This document shows, piece by piece, positions 41,340-64,000 of a stretch of DNA of 64,000 bases. The notes beneath the pieces were generated by a model that was given only the letters and a program-made list of their open reading frames with translations, was not told the origin of the DNA and made no database searches. The stretch is from positions 2,883,563-2,947,562 of the forward strand of contig OZ004594.1 in the NCBI GenBank assembly GCA_963924555.1. Reading direction: 5' to 3'. Position 1 is the stretch's first letter. Each line of letters begins with the position of its first letter. A program made the translations under genes and the position numbers. This stretch comes from Crambe crambe. Taxonomy: Eukaryota > Porifera > Demospongiae > Poecilosclerida > Crambeidae.

Positions 41340-41958
41340 TTTATGTTGTCAAAATCATCAAAATAATAATCAGGAGCTGCATCATGCTGTATGTTTTGGG
41401 AGGTAAAAGGTTTCATTGTCAGAGTCTCCCCTAGCTGTACTTTCAAACAGGATCCTTAAGTATATTCATGAGAATATAATTCAATTAGTGCCATAGACCC
41501 AGCCCACTTTTCTTTGAAGTTCTATATCCAAAAAGGGTGGCCTGCCCTGCATTTAGTATACTGGGGGGAAACACTGCATTGTGTTGTTGTTTTTTAATAC
41601 ACAAAAGCAAAGGAATCTATGTAGCCATAGGTGACCACCACTTCATTTCAACAATTGGTAAATATTCGGGGGGGGGGGGGGGGGGGGGGGGGGAATAAAA
41701 TACACTAAATATAATATGAAACGTAGCTATAACTATCATGTTTACCAGACTATAATAACCACTAATAGATCTAATGATTGAGGGAAAGTTTAAAAAATTA
41801 ATCCTGAATGAAATCCACTGATATTGATGATTGATGTGTCCATGATCGCAATTTGCATACAATAATGTACCATAATAATATTATGTTGATAAAGAAATTA
41901 AAAAAACAAAGCAGAACCAGTTTCTCATAGCTGAAGTGGTGATGAAGTTGGAGTTGTG
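41340..41958. other. Convergent gap TMEM186-2 / TMC-A
   Basis: 619 bp between two stop codons. Contains a G26 homopolymer at 41668-41693 followed by AATAAA (41694-41699, plus). The region 41730-41880 (GAATGAAATCCACTGAT, TTGATGTGTCCATGATC) resembles 52405-52495 downstream of TMC-B, so it is duplicated 3' flank. No gene seen. Confidence 0.6.
41668..41693. repeat. G26 homopolymer
   Basis: Uninterrupted G run; length in the assembly may be unreliable. Confidence 0.85.
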
Positions 41959-52114
<10,156 letters not shown>

Positions 52115-52200
52115 CTTTGCGAGTTATTGTCTATTGGTCGCAAATGATTCCAAATCCGTGCTTTTATATGCGCCGAGGAAAAGGGTGGGCGGTGGCTCCA
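52115..52200 (-). promoter_or_regulatory. TMC-A proximal promoter
   Basis: On the minus strand: TATAAAAG-type box (plus 52161-52168), a CCAAT motif (plus 52133-52137) about 20 nt before the ATG, and a GC-rich CCACCGCCCACC block (52184-52195). The CCAAT context (GACCAATAGAC.ATAACTCGC) and the GC block are shared with TMC-B upstream sequence. Function is inferred from conservation between the two copies. Confidence 0.5.
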
Positions 52201-52615
52201 AAGGCGTAAGCTAGCTAGCTAGCTAACCACCACTTCCATTATTTTCTTTTCAGTTTAGAAGTAGATGATCCTTTATTAAATGTTCAAAAAATTTTAATAC
52301 AACTGCATGTTTACTGGAATAATAATCTAAAATGATTGGTAAAGTGAATGAAAAAACAACAAAACAACTGAACAACAACAACAACAACAACTACAGAAAC
52401 TACTGTGAATGAAATCCACTGATCTTTAGCGACTACTAGCTAGAGCATAAAGTGATAACCTGAGTCTGATTGATGTGTTCATGATCATAGTTAAGAATAA
52501 ATATTGCATGTGCTACAACATACCATAAGACTTGTAGTGAAAATATTGTGTAATCAGACTAAATAAACAAATAAACAAACAAACAAACAAATAAACAACA
52601 AAACAAAGCAGTTTC
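52201..52615. other. Intergenic gap TMC-B / TMC-A
   Basis: Between the TMC-B stop and the TMC-A promoter; contains (CAACAA)n near 52370-52390, (AAACAAAT)n near 52565-52605 and sequence shared with the 3' flank of TMC-A. No gene. Confidence 0.6.
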
Positions 52616-55600
52616 TCACAGAGAAACCCCTGAAGTGGTGATGAGGTCTGAGTTATGTTGCTGTTCGCTGATGCTGGTTCTGATGTTTAACAGTCGCTCC
52701 TCTAGGGTCTTGTGAGCAGCATCGGTCATGTCTTTGGGTCCTGAGGCCCGCTGTTCAGCTAGCCTGCGCAGTACACCATCCAATTTCCCAACAATGTGTG
52801 TGACATTTGCTCCCTCCTGTTATGTGTGTGTGCGTGTGTATATGTGGGTTGATAGTGGGCATTGTGAAATAATGTGTATGGCTTCAAGGGAATTTCATGG
52901 TTTGCACTTGAAAGTGCCGCCAACATATTTTTTGATAAGAAATTCTGAATAAAATCCTGGCAAATATATAATTACCATAAGTATGGGAATCTTATTATAC
53001 TACATTGCATATTTGGCTCAAGATCCAAGACTTTGGCAGTACTAGAGCCAATACATTTAGCTATAATAAGGTATGCATCATTGCATGTTGCTCTTTCGCA
53101 TGCTTTCAGATTGCTCTGCTAGTTGTTCTTATGTCATGACTCACCAGTACAAGCTGCTTCTTGATCAACCTGAAACGCTCTTTCCTTGCCCTGAGAACCA
53201 CGTACTGAGCAAAGATGAGCAATCTGTGAAACGAGCAAAACATCCAAAGTTGGTAAAGAGTCATCGCATAGATAAAACTGCCTTACAGGAGCAGCACTAT
53301 GACTGGAATGATGAACCCAACGGAGCCAATGAAGTCAAAGAACTGCTGGGCACTACACGAGAAGTTGTTAATGACTTCTACAATAACAGTGAAGACTCCC
53401 TGCTTCCCCCTGAAAGGACCGCATGTGGCACTGGGAACAAAACTGCACAATTAATGAGAAGATTAACAATGACACTCAAGACTGTCAAAAGGTTACACCC
53501 CAGGGGATCCAAATTCGATTTCATCTAAGGTACAAAACCTCTCAACAATCATAGATTCCCAAGAACCCTCTCTAATTAGGATACCTCTCTAATCAGGACG
53601 CCTCTCTAATCAGGACACCTCTCTTATCAGGACGCCTCTCTACTCAGGACGCCTCTCTAAAATCAGGATGCCTCTCTAATCAGGACACCTCTCTAATCAG
53701 GACGTCTCTCTAATCAGGACACTTTTGTGTCTAATAGAATTCTCACCCCTCTAATCAGGATACCTCTCTTTTTGGGACACTTACTTGGCGACCAGGTAGC
53801 CTATTGGGACAAGGATTAGGAAGAGGCATAGGAGCATGAGGAGGATGAAGAGGAAGTTGGTACGGGCAGCTCTGAAGGCTCCTCTCTTATCCGGAGCAAG
53901 GTTGTAAATCAGGCTGTACTGTAGATGGAAAATATTCGTGACAGTCTAGCCCTAGCCCTGGCTTTAGCCCTAGCCCTGGCCTTGGCCCTAGCCCTAGCCT
54001 TAGCCCATTCACTTTTCTCCCGCTCTGTGAAAGTGGGTGCCATGTGTCATATATGCATGTGTTTTGTATTAATGGTCTACACCAAATTCAGCCACAAGGC
54101 TATATATTTGCATTCACCCTATAACTGCTATAACTTTCTCCATTCTTCAAATTTCAAACACCAGCAGAGAGAGTGGATAATCAGCTCTCTGTTGATGCAT
54201 TAAATTTGGTTAAGAATTGAGTAAGTTATAGTGAATGATCAAGGGGCGAGGTGAATGCAAATAGACTATAGTAACCATGAATATAGGAGAGCTAGTTATG
54301 GAGAAGTGGAAATTCCTAAGACCATCACATAATATCGACATGACCACTCCTAAAGACTCTCCTGTTCTGATGCACATACACACGTACTTACTTAAGGTAA
54401 AGCGGGGCTATTTCGAACTGCGGGTAATTCCGTATTTTTCAAATATTTCTGAAACTACTGAAGCTTTTGAGCTCAATGTTGGAGGATATAATCTACTATA
54501 ATAGTAGAATATACCTTTCAAAATAGAGCTCATAAGGTCGAGGAGTTTTGAAAATATTTGACCCTACGGAATAGCCCCACCGTTCGAAATAGCCCCACTT
54601 TGCCTTACCTTCTTGACATAGAATAGAACGAAGGATGTTAGCATGATGACAGCAGGAAGCATTGGACTGAAGAAGAAACCAAGCCTGCAGGAAACATCAG
54701 GTCAGCATTAATGCATCAACCATGTAACAATCTCTCATGAAAAATAGAGCAAGGTTTTCAGGACTGCATAGCTAGCTATATACTGTCTCAAATTTCAATG
54801 CCACACTTACCACAGAAGAGCTTGAGTATAGATCAAGTCCAGAATGCTCTTAGGGATGTTAAAGTTCCCTTTGCCTATCTTCTCACCGAGTCCTTTGTAT
54901 TTGATACGAGAAACAATACTACATCAAAATAAATGAACAAAAAATGATGATAATAATGTTAGCTATAGTTTTTCCCTTTTATGTGTTCTTCCCTTCCCCT
55001 TCCCCTTCCCTCCCCTTCCCTCCCCTCCCCTTCCCCTCCCCTCCCCTTCCCCTCCCCTCCCCTCATACTCACTTTCTGAGAGTTTCCACGGCAATGGTGC
55101 TGATGGCAGATACCACGAAATTCGTGAGACCGAGTTTGTATAATTCTTGACCCACAAAAGTCTCCCAGCACTGCAATGAAGATCAAAGGTCAATTATGAA
55201 AAGGAAGTCCAGGCTGGAGACCATAACAGGTACACTTTTTCCCTTTTACCCCTTTAATTAAGCAGCTTTCACTCACAATATTGCTTCAAATATGCAGGTG
55301 TCAACCCTTGCTAACTGGTATGAGCTTTACCCCTTAATAAAAGCAGCTTCTATCATATACGTAGCTGCCACGTTCCTAACTGATACAAGCTTTAAACTTA
55401 AGTCATTAGCCTGATTGGTGCCAGCCCCCTAGCTATAGCTGGTACGAGCTGACTCCACTGCTTACCACAGGGCAGTCTGCAACAATCTCTCTGGTAGCGT
55501 TGGCAATCACCCCAGTCAGGGAGGCAGTGGTGGAGATGAAAGTGCATGCACCACTTTGCGTGTTGTTGACCATTTCTTGAGTGCAGGAGATGAGGATGAA

Positions 55601-58600
55601 GATGGTGACGACAAGAACCACCAGTGAAGACAGTCGCACCATGATCGCCCTGAAGATAATAATGATGACTAACATGACAATCATCACAGTGTAACCTCCT
55701 GATAAAGAAGAGGCCTACAAAACCTCTCAACAACTTTCTTTGTATCATACACTCTATACAAAATAGTCTCCAAAAGTGGACAACTTCTCGGATATCCCAA
55801 GTAACGAAAAAATTTCGTGGGTGAAAAATTTTGCAAATATCGATGTGTGAACCATGTAAATTCCCTTATTCTCTCTCGTGTATTATTTTTCAAAACCACG
55901 AAATATGAAATTTTTTACCCACGAAAATATCGCGCTATACTGTATTCGTGTATTGCCCAATTGACAATAATGAAACCCAAAGACACTCTCTAACTAAACT
56001 GGGATTGAGTGAAAAAAAAAAGTTTAAATCACCTGACTAGAGTCATCTTTATTTCACCACTCTGTGTCTTGAAGTGCTCAAAGTGAGCCAGGAAGGAGAA
56101 GAGGAAGGGGAAGATCAGGTTGAGGGCTGTTATCACCACTGGAAGAACCAGACCTTCAAACGATATTCCACTACGTCTCTGCATGTGTGTGTGGGAGTGG
56201 GGGGTGTTTCAATGGTAAATTTGGGCGTCTTCGAGCTTCAAGGTTTAGGCTTCAGGCTTTTAGGCTTAATATATAGTGCTAGGCTTTTGGTGAATTAGAT
56301 AAGTTTATCCCTGCCTCTTGTTCTCATGGGTACGTACATTTTGAAGACCATACTGGGCTGCAAAGAATATGGCAGCTGCCCCTCCTGCCAGCACTAAGAA
56401 TGTGAAGAGATTGGTGAAGATCCTTATCACAATCACTTTAGCCAGTTCCCTCTTGGTTCGCTGAAGGTTGCGTTTTTCATAATCTGCCAGCTCCTCCTAT
56501 AAGGGATGGTGGACAAGTATGAGTATGTTCCTTTAATTAAGCGATAGTATGAGTATGTCCCTTTAATTAAGGGATGGTGGACAAGTATGAGTATGTCCCT
56601 TTAATTAAGGAATGATGGACAAATGCCCTTAAATTAATTAAGGGAGGTCCTAGGTATGAGTTAATTTGCCCCTTCTATTAAGAGATAGTGTCCCTTTTAT
56701 TTATAAGGGCTGTCCCTGGAGGTATGAGTATGTCCCTTTAATTAAGAGAGTATGTCCCTTTAATTAAGAGAGGTATGAGTATGTCCCTTTAAGGGTGGTG
56801 AATAAGTATGAAAAATAACAAATTCTCACTCAAAGAGATAAGAGGTGAGTGGGAGTACCAGATTGAAATACTCCATATACACAAGGAAAGAGTATGTCCC
56901 TTTAATTAATTAAATACAAAGACCTAAATACGAACTTGAAATCACCCCATTACTCTTGGTAGCAAAGCATGTGCATGCTTCATCACCATGACAATGAGGT
57001 TTTCCCGCCTCAGAGGAAATTACACACACTGACACTAGTTATAAGGTCAGCACACATTGTGGTTTAATTAAAGTCTGGGTTGGGAAAACAGGCACTTTGA
57101 AGTGGTCGTAACACTCAGAAGCTTTATGAGCTTATCATGAGAGGCTTCTGGGCCGGTAGGAAGCTTCCTGGACACTAAACTTAAGTGGCAAAAAAAAAAA
57201 AAAAAAAATTCAGAAGATCTCTCTCTCTCTCTCTCTCTCAGGATCAATCGATAATCTTGTTCAGGACACAATTCTATACACTCTCAGGACAATCTTGTTC
57301 AGGACACAATTCTATACACTCTCAGGATAATCTTGTTCATACACTCTCAGGACAAGACACAGCTATGGAACACACCTCAAAGTCTGTCCTGATGTGGACC
57401 TTCTTGAGCCTAGCTGTATTGGGGTGAGTGATGTTGAAGTCCCAGGCTGTGAAGACCTTGTTGCTGAAGTTGATGCGTCTCTTGGTGGTGAATTGGGTGT
57501 GACTCTCGTTGTAAGCACGTCCCAGTCTATGGAGAGAGAGAGAGAGAGGGGGAGATTATGAATGGAGGGGGGGAGGGAGGGAGGGAGAGAGGGAGGGAGA
57601 TTGTGGAGGGAGGGGAGGGGGGAGGGAGGGAGGGAGGGAGGGAGGGAGGGAGGGAGGGAGGGAGATTGTGCATGGAGGGAAGAGGGCAGGGAGAGGGGAG
57701 CACATAACGAGGAAAATGAGGGGAGAGAGAAAATGAGTGACATGAGATGTCAAGGAAAGTGAGAGTGGAGAAGGGGAACAGAGGGAGGGGGGACAAGAAT
57801 GAGACTATATCATCATGTGATATGATTGAACCAACGTACGTACTTGTAGACGAGGAATATGACACTAATGGTGTAGATGGTGCCAGTCACCAGCAGGTAA
57901 GCAAGAGGCAGCGAATAGCTCTCTCCCACCACTGTGGTGTTCCCATAACGACCATAGAAGAGTATGGTCTCATTAAATATCCCCTGCCCGAGTACAAAGT
58001 CCACGATATACTGATACCACAGGATCCTAGGGGCTATGTTTCCAGAGCATATCCTCAGCTCGATGACTTGGAAATTGGTACTGTTATCTTGGAACATGCA
58101 ATCCATAACCTGCAGATGCAAAAGAAATTATGAGAAATTTTCACAAAGAAGAAGTTGAAGTGCGAACCATAATTATGACAGCCACAAAGTAGAAATCAAA
58201 TATTAGACATTCTATTCTTTAAAAAAATTTTTTTTGGCAACTCATGACTACATGACGGATAGTTTGGGACAAAATTCAAGCTAATCATTAAAATCCATGG
58301 GTTGTTACTTTCCAAGCATTTTCTGAATTCTAGTACAATTTTCATACTATTTATGCCATAAATGGTGTAAATATTGGACTAGAAATTCTAGGAAAGTAAC
58401 CACCTGTTGAATTGTAATCTCATTAGTTAGAGAGAGAGAGAGAGAGAGAGAGTGGGACAATAACTGGTCGACTTCCTGAAATGCATACCTGTCTTCTGAT
58501 ACATTTACAATGGTGCTAATAAATTCACAATAGGACACCTCTTTAATCAGGACACCTCACTAATCAGGACGCCTCTCTAATCAGGACGCCTCTCTAATCA

Positions 58601-61600
58601 GGATGCCTCTCTAATCAGGACAACTCTCTAATCAGGATGCCTCTCTAATCAGGACACCTCTCTAATCAGGACGCCTCTCTAATCAGGACAGTTCATTGCA
58701 ATGCACTACCCTGAGAGCTATCTCTTTAATCAGGACATCTCTTTAATCAGGACATCCCTTTAATCAGGACATCTCTTTAATCAGGATATCTCTCTAATCA
58801 GGACATCTCTTTAATCAGGACACCTCTTTAATCAGGACATCTCTTTAATCAGGACATCTCTCTATTCAAGATACTTGATCCCAAAATGTCTTTGAAAACT
58901 CTTAAAGTAGCTACTACTTGTCATCACCTCATCGGGTCTGACGTTGGCCACAGTGATGGTGGTTTCACCTTCTCTCTCAGCAACATGATACTCAATCCCT
59001 CCAGCACTCGCTGTCACTACGGACCCAAATGCACACTCACGCACCACAAAACTCTGATTGCCCATCTGTGGAAAGGTGCAGCTGTATACGCTGGCCAGCT
59101 CCATCTGGAAGAGAACGTCATCTTGAAATGTAGAATTGGCAGTTAAAATGGTGGCATTGTCACTGGGACATATTTGTGACGGATAGAGGGATGCTTGATA
59201 AACACATGTGGCCTGGGAAGGGGTCGTTGGGGGGTCATTGACTTGGACGTAAATGATTCCAGGGATGACCACTAACCCGAACCAGAGGGCAAAGATGATT
59301 AAGTTCATGACAAAGAGAAACCGGAGGAAGATGAAGTACGAGACCACTGCAGTGCCAAAGTGACCTTCGACCTCTTTCATGTGACCTTTCCATAGTTCCC
59401 ATGACAACAAAACTTTCACACGGCTCTTAAACTTTGGCCATTTCTATAAGAAGAATCATGACATTGTAATATGATGTCCACCCTTGTGGGAATAATGCCT
59501 TATAAGATCAAAATGATAATAGAATTTTAATGTGAGAGGATTAATTTTCATGAGGCTTGACTAGATGACTCTAATAATGGCAATAGCCTTGGATCTAACA
59601 CTGAATACCCCCTCCCCCATGTATAATAACATCACAAATTAGTTCACCCACTTGTCATTTCCTTTGATGTGGTCAAGGAAACATACATACATACATACAT
59701 ACATACATACATACCACATGTTTTAAGTTATCCCACAGACTCTCTCGTGCAATAGCTGCATCTACTCTCGTCTCACGACTGCATTGAAAGGAAAGAAAAG
59801 ATGATTCAGCTAATATCAAGATGGAGAGAACATCTCCTGTTCTCATACCATTTGAAGATTTGCTGTTCATGCAGTACTAGTGATGATGCGATGCTCATAT
59901 ACTATTAATACAGGATACAACAAGAGAAAACTGATTGGAAGAGAACTCTCTTTTGAGACTTGAGTCAATCAATAAGGTCATAGAGGGGTAGTATATTCAA
60001 TCCTTAAAAAGTGGTCAACATCAATCAATAGGGGCTGGCACTTGGTTGCACAGGTCATACACTGTCTCATACTTTCTTGTCCACATTTGGCAATGGCATC
60101 TCTTCACCAGCATAAACACGCCTATTGTCAATATTGCTGAGTTTACTCAACAATTAAGGAAACTGAATGAGCGTGCCTAGGTCAGATATCATGCAGTGAA
60201 GCCATGAATCTTGTTGTATTATGTTCAATGGAGACATGAGAAGCTGTTAGCTATAATCAGAAAACACCTTTTCTATACTTGGAAAGGACACTTCTGATCA
60301 CGTGATTAACTTAAGAGGATATTTTTCTCAAATCAGGACAGGACACTTCCTCTAATCAGGAAACAGGACACTCCTCTAGTCAGGACACTTTTCTAATCAG
60401 GACACTTAATTCCAGGACATTTCTTTGATCAGGACACTTAATTCTCTGATCAGGACATCTTTTTCTTAGACTCACCGGAGGTCTATTCTCTCCTTGAGGC
60501 GACGAGTGGATTGACGGTGGAAGGCAGGCTCCAAAAAGCCTTCATCCGTCTCTGAGTAGTCCGAGTCTCCAGGTTCTTCAGCACCATCCTCCCCCACTAG
60601 GCCTGCCTCCGATGGAAGGGCTCCTTCAGGGAAGGAGCTGGTCCTCCGCAACCCTCCATCAATAGTGTCTAGACATACACAACATTGCAGCCGACATAAT
60701 AATAAAATAGAGAACCAGTATTGGCACAATATTTCTTACTTGATAGAGCATGCAGTGAGTTAATTATTATGATTCTTATTAATAGGCTATTTCACACTGT
60801 TCCTTATGGAGGAGGTTTCTTTCTTAATGGAACATACAGTGGCTATTTCCTTAAGAAGGAGGAAGTCTTCAATGGATTACACATAAGAGAATATGGCACA
60901 TTGTTACAGAAGCCAGATACATATATATACATAGGTTAGAGGAAGTCTCTTATTGATGGAAGTACAGATTAAATTTTTTTTTGCAGCCTATCTTTCTGAT
61001 AATCATCTTTCCTGGACTCGCAAATCTTGTTTATTTGGCAAGCTTTTGTGAATGCCCCATACATAGAGGTCTGCATCCCTTTTGGAGGTCACCCAGTAAC
61101 TGTGTTTACTACAAAACGTACTACAGCTGTTCATAGCTATGCACATGACTGTGACCATCAACCATACACATGCCTCGTGCTGTGGGAGTATAATGATGGA
61201 AAAGTGGTAGTATTAATCAGTGTAATTAACAGCTTATGTGAATATGCAGTAATAGCAGGGTTCTCCTCATAGATACTAATTAACAGGATAAATTGCAGGG
61301 TCCTCCTCTAAACTGGAAATAAGTAGTTTGAGGCAATTAGGACCCCATTCCTCATTTCCTGTCAAATTGATCATTAATAATTCATTTCCTGTTGGCATCC
61401 TATTAAGAACTCACTAGAATTCCTCAGGACATTAGCAGAAACACTTCTATTATTAGCGGGCAGACTCCTGTACTTGAGGTCGCGCCTCAAGCTCTTTCCA
61501 GAGAGGATTCTCGACCTACTCTTGTATGCCTGGTTCATCCTTCTGATCGTCGGGCGGGACTTGAGCACGTTTCTTACCTGTTCGCTCAAGTTCTCGGCTT

Positions 61601-62313
61601 CTTGTTGGGGAGGTGTGACAACTGTGGTAGGAGATGTGGCAGTGGCCCTTTCACTGTTGGGGGGCATTTGGTTGAGATCATTCATCTCCACAGAAACTTC
61701 TCCTGAATAAATTACACAGTCACAAACTAAATCATAGTAGGTCTAGTCTAGCTCATCTATTTTAAAATTCTCTCTAGACTCTCCTATCAAAAATGGGAAG
61801 CTGTTTACTTCAATGAAGCACTAAATTTTGAATAACAATGTACATTGAATCTCAAATAAACAATCTATCATGCAATGGTATGTAGCTTTCCTCTACTTCT
61901 TATTTCCTCGACTTCTGTTGGCATTAGCAGAATCCCAGCAAAAAAAAAAAAATTCTTTTTTTATTTTTTATTCCCTAGATGACTAATTATACTGATCAGC
62001 TAACTACCTAGGAATTTAGATGCTACAATCTTATGCAGATTGTCTAGCAAGCTAAGAATAACAAGATTAAAGTAAAAGAATAAACTACAATGCGGTTACA
62101 ATAACGAACCTCGATCCACCACAATAAAGAAGGTGCTCGCAGCTACTAACCTTTCTGATAGAAAATGGCGCTTCCTCCTCGCTCTTTCCTGCTGGCATTC
62201 ATCTGGTCGTCTTGAGAAGTGAAATCTACTTCAGGACCTGGAGCCGGGCTAACGCGGACCAGAGTGGAACGCGAAGTGGATCCACCTGTCGAGAATATCG
62301 AGCCCAAGGACAT
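52616..62313 (-). CDS. TMC: Transmembrane channel-like protein, paralogue B (TMC-B), 17 exons
   Basis: Same family and exon phases as TMC-A. Exons (minus): 62313-62151, 61702-61415, 60668-60476, 59778-59715, 59443-58928, 58109-57844, 57526-57376, 56496-56338, 56178-56033, 55649-55466, 55170-55073, 54918-54811, 54684-54609, 53918-53785, 53442-53287, 53223-53145, 52816-52616; 2982 nt = 993 aa, all in phase. Exons 4-16 have identical lengths in the two copies. B is longer in the cytosolic N-terminus: extra FSTGGSTSRST in exon 1, a basic insert (QAYKSRSRILSGKSLRR) in exon 2 and an acidic insert (EEPGDSDYSETDEGFLEP) in exon 3. Its C-terminus is longer by 13 codons (ending LITTSGVSL). CWETFVGQELYKLG at about 711; SGTCGPF and the last helix as in A. 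No inactivating change seen. Confidence 0.94.
53224..53286 (-). other. 63-nt intron 15 of TMC-B
   Basis: Same position and length as in TMC-A, few base differences, with TAA in frame at the donor if retained. Confidence 0.9.
53576..53770. repeat. 17-nt minisatellite, TMC-B intron 14
   Basis: About 10 units of CCTCTCTAATCAGGACG/A. TMC-A intron 14 has only two or three decayed units (about 42690-42775). Confidence 0.85.
53948..54005. repeat. (CTAGCC/CTGGCT)n hexamer-like tract
   Basis: Variants of GCCCTAGCCCTGGCTTTA in TMC-B intron 13. GCCCTA and GCCCTG differ from the metazoan telomere hexamer CCCTAA, and the array is short, so telomeric origin is unlikely. Confidence 0.6.
54395..54605. mobile_element. 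211-bp MITE inserted at the TMC-B exon 13 splice donor
   Basis: Terminal inverted repeats about 24 bp: AGGTAAAGCGGGGCTATTTC at the left and, inverted, AGGCAAAGTGGGGCTATTTC at the right. TA flanks both ends (54393-54394, 54606-54607). The right TA plus the element's last bases form the donor GTAAGG of exon 54684-54609. TMC-A has a plain GTAAGT donor there and no element. No coding capacity; TA duplication suggests Tc1/mariner. Confidence 0.88.
54990..55063. repeat. C-rich (sense G-run) tract after the CWET exon donor, TMC-B
   Basis: Same position as in TMC-A; sense GGGGAGGGGAGGGGAAGGGG begins about 8 nt after the donor GT of exon 11. Confidence 0.85.
55685..55945. mobile_element. Fold-back remnants in TMC-B intron 9
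   Basis: 55685-55795: decayed ACAGTGTAACCTCC element orthologous in position to 44561-44691 of TMC-A. 55800-55945: a separate element with arms AATTTCGTGGGTGAAAAATT and AATTTTTTACCCACGAAAAT, ending CGCGCTATACTGTA; its left end is decayed. A related sequence (GTGTGAACC, ACCATGAAATTTACCCCAC) is at about 47450-47545 in TMC-A intron 5. Confidence 0.6.
56515..56800. repeat. GTATGTCCCTTTAATTAAG repeats, TMC-B intron 7
   Basis: About seven irregular copies of ATGAGTATGTCCCTTTAATT with GGGATGGTGGACAAGT. TMC-A intron 7 has one copy near 46165. Confidence 0.8.
58540..58870. repeat. 17-nt minisatellite, TMC-B intron 5
   Basis: About 18 units of CCTCTCTAATCAGGACG and TCTCTTTAATCAGGACA. The matching TMC-A intron (156 bp) has none. 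Confidence 0.9.
60280..60470. repeat. 17-nt-related repeats, TMC-B intron 3
   Basis: Degenerate CTTTTCTAATCAGGACA units just after the exon 3 donor. Confidence 0.7.
60669..61414. other. TMC-B intron 2
   Basis: 746 bp. A plus-strand open frame at about 61027-61272 has ordinary composition but matches no family I recognise and has no splice partner; treated as non-coding. No repeats of note. Confidence 0.5.
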
Positions 62314-62480
62314 TGCTACTGCGAGTTATCGTCTATTGGTCCAAATAAGTGTTGAATTCATCCACGGTAAGCTGCTACCTGGTGCAGAATTTCAACACTT
62401 CTAGGCCTAGATTACTTTAAAGCTTTGACGTGTCAAATATGCACTGATGCGTGAAAAAGGTGGGCGGCGGTCTCTTCCAA
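62314..62480 (-). promoter_or_regulatory. TMC-B proximal promoter
   Basis: Shares with TMC-A the block GCGAGTTAT.GTCTATTGGTC next to the ATG (CCAAT on the minus strand at plus 62335-62339) and the GGTGGGCGGCGG block (about 62459-62470) followed by CCAAAGGCGT. It lacks the TATAAAAG of TMC-A and has about 120 bp of extra sequence between the blocks. Confidence 0.5.
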
Positions 62481-62793
62481 AGGCGTGGCTAGGTATTTTA
62501 ATTAATGATGGTACAATTGTACAACTGTAATACATTTACACATAGTGAACAGATGCAATGAGATATACAATGCATTGAAAATTTGTTGTGTAAGTTGGCA
62601 CAAATTTGTCGGTTTATGCTAAACAGTCACTGAACTATATGTAGAGCATGGAAAAAGAAAAAAACTAAATTGTTAATCCTACCATAGCATAATTATATAC
62701 AATGTTATGATAATAAAATGTTTTTGCTAAAGTATGACTTCCACCTCGTGAGAGAAGGTGAAATTATAAAGTCTTCAAGCTTTGATGAAGGGT
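62481..62793. other. Intergenic gap PKC / TMC-B
   Basis: About 310 bp of AT-rich sequence downstream of the PKC stop; nothing recognised. No clean AATAAA on the minus strand seen. Confidence 0.5.

Positions 62794-64000
<1,207 letters not shown>

Noticed and set aside
53948-54005. Interstitial telomeric repeat
   Set aside because: Units are GCCCTAGCCCTG-like, not CCCTAA, and the run is only about 55 bp.
60669-61414. Possible small gene in TMC-B intron 2
   Set aside because: Open frame under 90 codons without family match, splice structure or duplicate in TMC-A.

Overview
This is a gene-dense stretch of an invertebrate animal genome. It carries metazoan families (SMURF, TMC, ASB, TELO2, ZIP13, KDEL receptor, TMEM186, conventional-type PKC) with many short GT-AG introns, intergenic gaps of a few hundred bases, and AT-rich introns full of simple repeats and small DNA-transposon relics. 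A sponge (demosponge-like) is my best guess; that is inference from compactness and protein divergence, and another early-branching invertebrate is possible. No rRNA, tRNA, CRISPR, retroelement or viral gene was recognised.

Layout. 72-673 (+) is the 3' part of the DNA repair glycosylase MPG. It converges on a complete 15-exon SMURF-type HECT ubiquitin ligase (18955-1023, -; 869 aa). A 255-bp divergent promoter separates SMURF from TELO2 (19211-32586, +; 11 exons), a PIKK-stability factor. An intronless ZIP13 zinc transporter follows 142 bp later (32729-33901, +). Next come an ankyrin/SOCS-box protein (36374-34063, -), a KDEL receptor (39677-36861, -; 212 aa), and two tandem intronless TMEM186-like genes (39868-40554 and 40656-41339, +). 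Two tandem 17-exon TMC genes on the minus strand follow (A: 52114-41959, 911 aa; B: 62313-52616, 993 aa). The 3' end of a conventional-type protein kinase C lies at the right edge (-).

For SMURF, TELO2, ASB, KDELR and both TMC genes the exons were joined by hand through GT/AG sites. Every join keeps phase, and the last exon ends at a stop at a family-typical C-terminus. The single exception is TELO2, whose exon 6 carries a 22-bp tandem duplication that shifts the frame.

The genes are mostly unrelated housekeeping or signalling functions: DNA repair, protein turnover, PIKK maturation, zinc and ER trafficking, mitochondrial complex I assembly, mechanosensory-type channels and lipid-regulated kinase signalling. 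The most unusual material is non-coding. A MITE has landed exactly on a TMC splice donor and its terminal bases rebuild the donor. A 17-nt repeat unit occurs both as minisatellites and inside fold-back elements. One TMC exon is almost identical between paralogues that otherwise differ by about 5 percent. G-runs conserved in both paralogues adjoin a TMC splice donor.
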